This document shows, in pieces, positions 1 through 4,696 of a DNA stretch of 6,419 bases. The stretch is from Hyphomicrobiales bacterium (GTDB taxonomy: Bacteria > Pseudomonadota > Alphaproteobacteria > Rhizobiales > GCA-2746425). Position numbers and translations under genes: made by a program. Location: positions 2,088-8,506 of the forward strand of contig NVXB01000125.1 in assembly GCA_002746425.1 (NCBI GenBank), in the 5' to 3' direction. The notes under the pieces were generated by a model. That model searched no databases, had not been told where the DNA came from, and saw only the letters and a list, made by a program, of their open reading frames with translations. How positions within the stretch are numbered: position 1 is the stretch's first letter; each line of letters opens with the position of its first letter.

Positions 1-1781
1 TCTTTTGGCAGCAGCTTTTTCAGCACATCATGATCGTGACGCTCATACGCCCCGGCAGAGACCAGATAGAACCGGCCCTTCTCCCACTCATAAACTGTGA
101 ATTCCGACAGAACCCCGCCAGAAGGCATCAGCAAATGGCACAGCGCTATGCGCCCCATCTTTTTGGGAATGGAATTGGCAAACAAGCCGCCCAGCCAATC
201 GCGCGCACCCGGCCCACTCACTTCCAGCTTGGCGAAGGCTGACATATCCAGCACGCCAGCGTTCTCATGGGTGTTTTTGACTTCCTGCCCCACAAATTCA
301 AAATAGTTGGAACGGCGGAACGACCACTTTTCGACGATTCGGCCATCATCAGTGGCGGGCGCGTGATTGTGGTTGAGCAATACATCCGGCGTATCAAGCT
401 CTTCTTCGGAAAGACTGTAATCCAGCGGCGCAAACCAGTTGGCACGTTCCCAGCCATAAACAGAACCGAACACGGCACCACGATCTTTCAAACGATCATA
501 AATCGGTGTTTTCTTCAGCGGACGCGCAGCAACGCGCTCTTCATCCGGGTAATGCATGGTGAAGACATTGGAGTAAGCCTCCTCGTTCTTCTCCTTGAGG
601 TAGCCCTTGCTCGCATAAGGGCCAAAACGGCGTGGATCAACGCCCATCATGTCAATTGTCGGCTCGCCATCAACAATCCATTCAGCCAATTGCCACCCGG
701 CACCGCCAGCGGCGGTAATGCCAAAGGAATGCCCCTCATTAAGCCATACATTGGGCACATCCCAAGCCGGGCCAACAATGGGAGAACCATCGGGCGTATA
801 GGCAATCGCACCATTATAGACCTTTTTAATGCCCACTTCGGCAAAGGCAGGCACGCGGGTGATGGCCGTTTCGATATACGGCATCAACCGATCGAGATCT
901 TCCTGAAACAACTCATATTCGCTGTCGTTTGAAGGTCCATCGACATAACAACACGGCGCGCCTTTCTCATATGGGCCAAGCAGTAAGCCTCCAGCTTCCT
1001 CGCGCATATACCAAGATGAATCACTCTCGCGCAGCACACCCATTTCCGGCAGACCTTTGGCGTGACGTTCCTGAATGGCGGGGTGCGGCTCGGTGACGAT
1101 GAATTGATGCTCTACGGGAATAACAGGAATATCCAGCCCAAACATTTCGCCTGTTTTACGGGCAAAATTGCCCGATGCGCAGACAATATGGTCGCACTCA
1201 ATATCGCCTTGATCAGTATGCACCAACCAAGTGTCTGCACCGGTTCGCTCAACGCTGTTCACAGCCGTATTGCGATGAATTTTTGCGCCGCGGTCGCGCG
1301 CGCCCTTGGCAAAAGCCTGGGTCAAATCAGCCGGTTGAATATAGCCATCATCGGGATGCTGGATGGCACCCAAAATGCCATCAATCTCGCAAAGCGGCCA
1401 AATCTCTTTCAGCTCTTGCGGCGTTAGCAAGTTGACCTCAACGCCGATGGTTTTGGCCACACCTGCATAATACATATATTCGTCCCAGCGGTCTTTGGTG
1501 CGGGCCAGACGAATGTTGGAAACCCGCGAAAACCCGACATTAAGCCCGGTTTCAGCTTCCAGCTCGCCATACATCTTGACGGAATATTTGTGGATTTGGC
1601 CAACGGAATAGCTGAGGTTGAACAATGGCAGCAGGCCAGCGGCATGCCATGTCGAGCCGGATGTAAGCTCTTTTCGCTCCAGCAATACCACATCTGACCA
1701 GCCTTTTTTGGCCAGATGATACAGCGTGGAAACGCCAACAACACCGCCCCCGATAACAACAACGCGTGCCCGTTTTTCCAT
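1..1781 (-). CDS. FAD-dependent dimethylglycine/sarcosine dehydrogenase family protein with GcvT-like domain (3' end cut off by window)
   Basis: The frame is open from ATG at 1781-1779 to the left edge, giving 593 residues without a stop; family members are usually about 800-850, so roughly the last quarter is missing. The N-terminus is a Rossmann FAD-binding fold with GGGVVG at residues 11-16 and the ribose-binding Glu35 at the end of the second strand. The motif GSTWHAAGL at 42-50 is the family's covalent-flavin motif, with His46 the likely FAD-linked residue. The DAO oxidoreductase domain covers about 1-370, a linking domain with GWERANWF (443-450) follows, and an aminomethyltransferase (GcvT) folate domain starts near 480. 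Family members oxidatively demethylate dimethylglycine or sarcosine and give methylene-tetrahydrofolate; electrons often go to ETF. No signal peptide is seen, so it is cytoplasmic. An AGGGGA ribosome site lies 7 nt before the ATG. Dimethylglycine is favoured as substrate because a sarcosine oxidase operon is adjacent, but sarcosine or a related N-methyl amine cannot be excluded. Confidence 0.9.
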   Translation of the reverse strand, partial: MEKRARVVVIGGGVVGVSTLYHLAKKGWSDVVLLERKELTSGSTWHAAGLLPLFNLSYSVGQIHKYSVKMYGELEAETGLNVGFSRVSNIRLARTKDRWDEYMYYAGVAKTIGVEVNLLTPQELKEIWPLCEIDGILGAIQHPDDGYIQPADLTQAFAKGARDRGAKIHRNTAVNSVERTGADTWLVHTDQGDIECDHIVCASGNFARKTGEMFGLDIPVIPVEHQFIVTEPHPAIQERHAKGLPEMGVLRESDSSWYMREEAGGLLLGPYEKGAPCCYVDGPSNDSEYELFQEDLDRLMPYIETAITRVPAFAEVGIKKVYNGAIAYTPDGSPIVGPAWDVPNVWLNEGHSFGITAAGGAGWQLAEWIVDGEPTIDMMGVDPRRFGPYASKGYLKEKNEEAYSNVFTMHYPDEERVAARPLKKTPIYDRLKDRGAVFGSVYGWERANWFAPLDYSLSEEELDTPDVLLNHNHAPATDDGRIVEKWSFRRSNYFEFVGQEVKNTHENAGVLDMSAFAKLEVSGPGARDWLGGLFANSIPKKMGRIALCHLLMPSGGVLSEFTVYEWEKGRFYLVSAGAYERHDHDVLKKLLPK

Positions 1782-1788
1782 GTCGACG

Positions 1789-1794
1789 TCCCCT
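1789..1794 (-). promoter_or_regulatory. Shine-Dalgarno of the dehydrogenase gene
   Basis: On the minus strand AGGGGA lies 7 nt upstream of ATG 1781. It supports this start, which also places the GGGVVG nucleotide-binding motif at residue 11, as usual for the family. Confidence 0.6.
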
Positions 1795-1798
1795 ACCA

Positions 1799-1823
1799 CT
1801 CAATCTTTTGAGCATAGCCTATG
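1799..1823. repeat. Two abutting palindromes upstream of the dehydrogenase gene
   Basis: CTCAA-TCTT-TTGAG (1799-1812) is a perfect 5-bp inverted repeat with a 4-nt loop. Directly next to it is CATAG-C-CTATG (1813-1823), a perfect 5-bp dyad around one base. Together they end 17 nt before the start codon, just outside the Shine-Dalgarno. They could be a regulator-binding site or two small hairpins in the mRNA leader. Neither is followed by a T run on the transcribed strand, so they do not look like a terminator. The arms are short and chance cannot be excluded. Confidence 0.4.
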
Positions 1824-1893
1824 ACGCACGGCGAGTGCACCCCTTCCCTAAAGCGACCATAAGCAGCCCCAATGCGACCGACTGATAAAGCCC

Positions 1894-1914
1894 AAGATCA
1901 AGGATCAGGAATCA
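1894..1914. repeat. Three degenerate tandem heptamers
   Basis: AAGATCA, AGGATCA and GGAATCA follow one another without gaps just downstream of the regulator's stop codon. The unit is short and the copies imperfect, so this may be low-complexity sequence with no role. Confidence 0.3.
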
Positions 1915-1934
1915 AAAGAAGATGAAATATTAGG

Positions 1935-2876
1935 CTACCAAACCAGTCGTCGTTCTTCAGAAGGGCTTCTGGAAAAGTAATTGCGATAGCTTTGGGCAAA
2001 GTAAGAATGCGATGAAAACCCGCTTGCCAACGCCACATCAATAATCGGCGAATTGGTCTGGCGCAGTAACTCGCGAGAGCGCTCCAAACGCAAACCCATG
2101 TAATATTTGCTCGGCGTGCAACTGAGGTATTTTAGGAACAGCCGCTCCACCTGCCTTACAGAAAGCGACACACTGCGCGCCAGTTCTGTTGTGGCGACAG
2201 GCTCTTCCAGCTGTTTCTCCATCAACGCAATAACCTGGGTTAATTTGGTTGGTTTGGTTGAGAAATCTCTGTTCTTACCCGCGCGCTGGCACTCGTCGCT
2301 CTGGCGAATGCGCTCATGCTGAAACTGGTTTGCCACCTGATAGGCCACATCATCGGAAATTTCGGCGGCGATCAAATTAAGCGCCAAATCCAGCGATGCG
2401 GTTCCGCCCGATGAGGTGATGCGGTTTCGGTCAATCTCAAAAACCCGGCCAGTGCAATCAACCTCAGGAAAACGCTCACGAAAAGCCGCCTCATATTCCC
2501 AGTGAATGGTGCATCGATACCCATCCAACATACCGCCGCTGGCCAAAATAATGCTGCCAGTGGAAATTGCGCCCAGCTTGGTGCCGCGCCTCTCGCGCAA
2601 ACGCAGCTGCGCGTGGATTTGCGCAACATTTTCCGGGTCGGTTTCAAAGCCGGCACAGACCATCAAAATATCACATTGCGGCAAGTCAGCCAGCGCATAA
2701 TCCACATTAAAACTGGTGTTGCTGCTGCTCCAACTCGGCTCCCCGGTGACACTGCAGGTCGTCCACTGATAAACATCGCGCTCGCACATATGATTGGCGA
2801 CCCGAAGCGGGTCCAGCATGGCTGCCAGATTAAACAGAGAAAACTGATCAATTATCAGAAAACCAAAACGTGTCAT
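1935..2876 (-). CDS. GlxA/GbdR-type transcriptional regulator, DJ-1/PfpI-like domain plus AraC HTH
   Basis: The 313-residue protein has the usual length and layout of the GlxA group of AraC regulators. Residues about 1-170 form a class I glutamine amidotransferase-like (DJ-1/PfpI) domain, recognised from FGFLIIDQFS at the N-terminus, MLDGYRCTIHWEY (116-128) and SGGTASLDLAL. Residues about 210-313 carry two helix-turn-helix motifs, ending in the AraC signature around VALASGFSSHSYFAQSYRNYF. The position before TG in the nucleophile elbow is Ser105 (ISTGS) rather than Cys, so the domain is probably a ligand sensor and not an enzyme. Relatives such as GbdR and SouR of Pseudomonas respond to betaine, dimethylglycine or sarcosine and activate this pathway. 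Its place between the dehydrogenase and the divergent sox operon makes it their likely regulator; ligand and sign of control are inferred. A TTG codon at 2879-2877 directly precedes the ATG. GGAG lies 11 nt from TTG and 14 nt from ATG, so the start is uncertain by one codon. Confidence 0.9.
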   Translation of the reverse strand: MTRFGFLIIDQFSLFNLAAMLDPLRVANHMCERDVYQWTTCSVTGEPSWSSSNTSFNVDYALADLPQCDILMVCAGFETDPENVAQIHAQLRLRERRGTKLGAISTGSIILASGGMLDGYRCTIHWEYEAAFRERFPEVDCTGRVFEIDRNRITSSGGTASLDLALNLIAAEISDDVAYQVANQFQHERIRQSDECQRAGKNRDFSTKPTKLTQVIALMEKQLEEPVATTELARSVSLSVRQVERLFLKYLSCTPSKYYMGLRLERSRELLRQTNSPIIDVALASGFSSHSYFAQSYRNYFSRSPSEERRLVW

Positions 2877-2890
2877 CAATACGGTCTGAA

Positions 2891-2894
2891 CTCC
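2891..2894 (-). promoter_or_regulatory. Possible Shine-Dalgarno of the regulator gene
   Basis: GGAG on the minus strand is the only purine-rich ribosome-site candidate upstream of the regulator. Its spacing is long: 11 nt to TTG 2879 and 14 nt to ATG 2876. It directly abuts the dyad at 2895-2915. Confidence 0.4.
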
Positions 2895-2915
2895 ATTAGA
2901 AAGTGTGCGTCTAAT
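2895..2915. repeat. 6-bp inverted repeat ATTAGA-N9-TCTAAT in the regulator leader
   Basis: ATTAGA at 2895-2900 and TCTAAT at 2910-2915 are perfect reverse complements separated by 9 nt. The dyad sits 18 nt upstream of the regulator's first possible start codon and ends at its GGAG. It could be an operator for autoregulation or an mRNA hairpin touching the ribosome binding site. Confidence 0.45.
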
Positions 2916-2961
2916 CTGTACTACTACTGACTACAATTTAAGATGCACAGAATACATGCGT

Positions 2962-3001
2962 GCTTTCAAGTTTTTAAAGTCGCTTTGCTATTTTGCAAAG
3001 C
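2962..3001. repeat. Two 20-bp tandem elements, the second a 7-bp perfect dyad; candidate regulator binding site
   Basis: The second element, GCTTTGC (2982-2988), 6-nt spacer, GCAAAGC (2995-3001), is a perfect inverted repeat. Exactly 20 bp upstream is a related element starting GCTTT (2962-2966), with the same central T run and an AAAG arm (2976-2979). The two copies match at 12 of 20 positions. Tandem sites about two helical turns apart are common for AraC-family proteins. The position, 147-186 bp before the soxB start, suits activator binding if the sox leader is long. That the adjacent regulator binds here is inference. Confidence 0.4.
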
Positions 3002-3137
3002 TGTCATCGCCTTCTTAGACGTAGTTGTCAGAATAATGATCATCAAACAAGCAAATAAGCGGGAATATCTGCAAGATCATGTCGCATTGTGCCTTGCATA
3101 TTTCTGGTGCTCGGCTTCAATATGTGTCTGAATTAAT

Positions 3138-3141
3138 GGAG
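3138..3141 (+). promoter_or_regulatory. Shine-Dalgarno fixing the GTG start of soxB
   Basis: GGAG stands 6 nt before GTG 3148. It decides this start over in-frame ATG codons at 3079 and 3136: the first has no ribosome site, and the second contains part of the GGAG. An out-of-frame ATG at 3146-3148, followed at once by TGA, overlaps the GTG. Confidence 0.7.
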
Positions 3142-3147
3142 ATTTAT

Positions 3148-4407
3148 GTGACGCGTTTTTCTGCCTGGGCACTCGCCAAAAATGCCCTGACCGGTAATAA
3201 AGGCTGGACAAACCAGTGGCGCAAGCCAGACCCCAAGCCCGAATATGATGCTATCATCGTCGGCGGTGGCGGTCATGGGCTGGCGACGGCCTATTATCTG
3301 GCCAAGGAACACGGCATGCGCAATATTGCCGTGCTTGAAAAAGGCTGGATTGGCGGCGGCAATGTTGGCCGTAACACCACCATCGTACGATCCAATTATG
3401 AACTGCGCCACAACGCGCTGTTTTACGAGCATTCGATGAAATTGTGGGAAGGGCTGTCTCGCGAGCTGAATTACAACGTCATGTTCTCCCAGCGCGGCGT
3501 GCTTAATCTGGCACATTCGCCAGAAGAGTTGGATGCCCACGCGATTCGCGGCAATGCCATGCGCCTCAACGGTGTTGATGCAGAATTGCTGGACCGGGAC
3601 GAGGTGCAAAAATTTGTCCCACAGCTGGATATGTCACGCGATACGCGGTTTCCGGTCCATGGCGGGCTGTTGCAACCTCGCGCTGGTACGGCGCGCCATG
3701 ATGCCATTGCCTGGGGGTTTGCCCGCGCGGCAGACAAGCTGGGCGTTGATATTATTGAGAATTGCCAGGTCACCGGGTTTCTTAAAGATGGCGACCAGAT
3801 TATTGGCGTCAAAACCTCGCGCGGCGAGATTAAAGCCAAGAAGACAGCGGTCGCCGTTGCTGGCAGTACATCTGAGGTGATGCGTCTGGCGGGTATCAAG
3901 AAACTGCCCATCGAAAGCCACGTCTTGCAGGCTTTTGTGACCGAGGGGCTAAAACCTGCGGTCAACACTGTTGTCACCGGCGGCGGCGGGCATTTTTACA
4001 TGTCGCAGTCCGATAAGGGTGGTTTGGTGTTTGGCGGCGAAATCGACAAATACAATTCTTATGCCCAACGCGGTAATTTGCCCGTGGTGGAAGATGTGAC
4101 GACCATCATGCTGGCGCTGTTTCCGCAATTTGCCAAAGTCAGGCTGTTGCGGCATTGGGGCGGTATTATGGATATGTCGATGGATGGCAGCCCGATCATC
4201 ACCAAAGGGCCCCTGCCCGGCATGTATCTTAATGCGGGCTGGTGCTATGGCGGCTTTAAAGCAACACCCGCTTCAGGCTGGTGCTTTGCCTACACGATTG
4301 CCAATGATGAGCCGCATTCACTAAACGCGCCATTCAGACTGGACCGGTTCTCCAAAGCCTATTCCATTGACGAACGCGGAGCTGGCCCTTGGGCCAAGCT
4401 GCATTAA
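3148..4407 (+). CDS. soxB: Sarcosine oxidase beta subunit
   Basis: SoxB is the catalytic flavin subunit of heterotetrameric sarcosine oxidase, a cytoplasmic enzyme that oxidises sarcosine with tetrahydrofolate and O2 to glycine, methylene-tetrahydrofolate and H2O2. The 419-residue product has normal family length. It starts TRFSAWALAKNALTG after the initiator, as alphaproteobacterial SoxB proteins do. The FAD-binding Rossmann motif GGGGHG is at 39-44, with Glu64 after the second strand and the family block GWIGGGNVGRNTTI at 66-79. QPRAGTARHD (176-185) matches the region holding the covalent FMN histidine, with His184 the probable linkage residue. GWCYGGFKATP near the C-terminus includes Lys371, close to the lysine I recall as tied to oxygen reactivity. 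The 5' end was set at GTG because of the well-spaced GGAG and family alignment. It is first in a soxBDA(G) operon; its TAA overlaps the ribosome site of soxD. Confidence 0.96.
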   Translation: MTRFSAWALAKNALTGNKGWTNQWRKPDPKPEYDAIIVGGGGHGLATAYYLAKEHGMRNIAVLEKGWIGGGNVGRNTTIVRSNYELRHNALFYEHSMKLWEGLSRELNYNVMFSQRGVLNLAHSPEELDAHAIRGNAMRLNGVDAELLDRDEVQKFVPQLDMSRDTRFPVHGGLLQPRAGTARHDAIAWGFARAADKLGVDIIENCQVTGFLKDGDQIIGVKTSRGEIKAKKTAVAVAGSTSEVMRLAGIKKLPIESHVLQAFVTEGLKPAVNTVVTGGGGHFYMSQSDKGGLVFGGEIDKYNSYAQRGNLPVVEDVTTIMLALFPQFAKVRLLRHWGGIMDMSMDGSPIITKGPLPGMYLNAGWCYGGFKATPASGWCFAYTIANDEPHSLNAPFRLDRFSKAYSIDERGAGPWAKLH

Positions 4408-4412
4408 GGAGG
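4407..4412 (+). promoter_or_regulatory. Strong Shine-Dalgarno of soxD overlapping the soxB stop
   Basis: AGGAGG begins on the last base of the soxB TAA and lies 8 nt before the soxD ATG. It is the strongest ribosome site in the window, suggesting that the small subunit is translated efficiently. Confidence 0.75.
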
Positions 4413-4420
4413 CTACACCC

Positions 4421-4696
4421 ATGATCATCAATTGCCCCCATTGTGGCCCCCGCGACGTATCAGAATTCACCTATTTGGGCGATGCCAGCGTCAAACGCCC
4501 GACGTCAGAAAAGGCAGCGCGCAAAAGCTGGGAAAACCTTGTCTATAACCGCGATAACCCTTTGGGAAAGCATCGCGAATTGTGGCATCACGCCTTTGCT
4601 TGCCGCTTGACCATGGAAGTGGTGCGTAACACCAAAACCCATGAGATTACATCGGTTAAAGGCCGTGGCCCATACTTTGAAGAGACCAGCAAATGA
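4421..4696 (+). CDS. soxD: Sarcosine oxidase delta subunit
   Basis: This 91-residue protein is the small zinc-binding subunit of heterotetrameric sarcosine oxidase, which helps hold the alpha and beta subunits together. The N-terminal CPHCG (Cys5, Cys8) and the later HAFAC (His57, Cys61) give the Cys-x2-Cys plus His-x3-Cys zinc site known in SoxD. RELWHHAFACR (52-62) is the family's hallmark block, and the length is typical. The gene starts 13 nt after soxB ends, and its TGA overlaps the soxA ATG in an ATGA junction, pointing to translational coupling. No missing ligand or frameshift is seen. Confidence 0.95.
   Translation: MIINCPHCGPRDVSEFTYLGDASVKRPTSEKAARKSWENLVYNRDNPLGKHRELWHHAFACRLTMEVVRNTKTHEITSVKGRGPYFEETSK
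4693..4696 (+). other. ATGA overlap of soxD stop and soxA start
   Basis: The soxA ATG (4693-4695) and soxD TGA (4694-4696) share bases. With only a weak ribosome site ahead of soxA, re-initiation by ribosomes leaving soxD is the likely route, which would help balance the subunits. Confidence 0.8.

Larger units (their letters stand above)
1782..1934. other. Intergenic gap between regulator and dehydrogenase genes
   Basis: This gap separates two minus-strand genes. It holds the paired palindromes at 1799-1823, a degenerate heptamer run at 1894-1914, and on the minus strand a weak -10-like TATGCT inside the palindrome region without a good -35 partner. No convincing terminator for the regulator gene and no small gene were found. 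The gap is long enough for the dehydrogenase to have its own promoter, but read-through from the regulator gene is equally possible. Confidence 0.4.
2877..3147. promoter_or_regulatory. Divergent promoter/operator region between regulator gene and soxBDA
   Basis: This AT-rich 271-bp region separates the two divergent transcription units and must hold the sox promoter and probably the regulator's promoter. It contains the dyad at 2895-2915, a CTA-rich run near 2918-2934, the tandem half-site pair at 2962-3001 and the palindrome ATGATCAT at 3036-3043. For the sox direction TTGTCA (3025-3030) is a possible -35, but no good -10 lies at 16-18 nt, which fits an activator-dependent promoter. On the minus strand TTGTAG (2938-2933) with TAGACG 17 nt downstream is a weak candidate. 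Transcription start sites cannot be set from sequence alone. Confidence 0.55.

Noticed and set aside
267..932. 221-codon plus-strand ORF
   Set aside because: It is antisense to the continuous dehydrogenase frame, whose motifs are clear throughout; no ribosome site or recognisable domain supports it.
1829..1839. Short GCAC...GTGC dyad as a possible terminator of the regulator gene
   Set aside because: The stem is only 4 bp and no T run follows on the transcribed strand, so it does not qualify as an intrinsic terminator.
2502..2930. 142-codon plus-strand ORF over the regulator gene
   Set aside because: It is a shadow of the regulator on the opposite strand and runs into the control region; no domain is recognisable.
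2918..2934. CTA trinucleotide run as a microsatellite
   Set aside because: It has only three perfect units plus one interrupted copy, too short to be called a variable repeat.
2943..3131. 62-codon plus-strand ORF with hydrophobic content upstream of soxB
   Set aside because: It has no ribosome site before its ATG, lies wholly within the divergent control region across the dyad elements, and its sequence resembles no family I know.
3079..3147. Upstream in-frame ATG that would extend SoxB by 23 residues
   Set aside because: No ribosome site precedes ATG 3079, the extra residues lack family resemblance, and GTG 3148 has a well-spaced GGAG and gives the usual SoxB N-terminus.
3471..3977. 168-codon minus-strand ORF within soxB
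   Set aside because: It is antisense to a gene with strong family motifs and has low-complexity Ser/Arg/Pro composition typical of a shadow frame.
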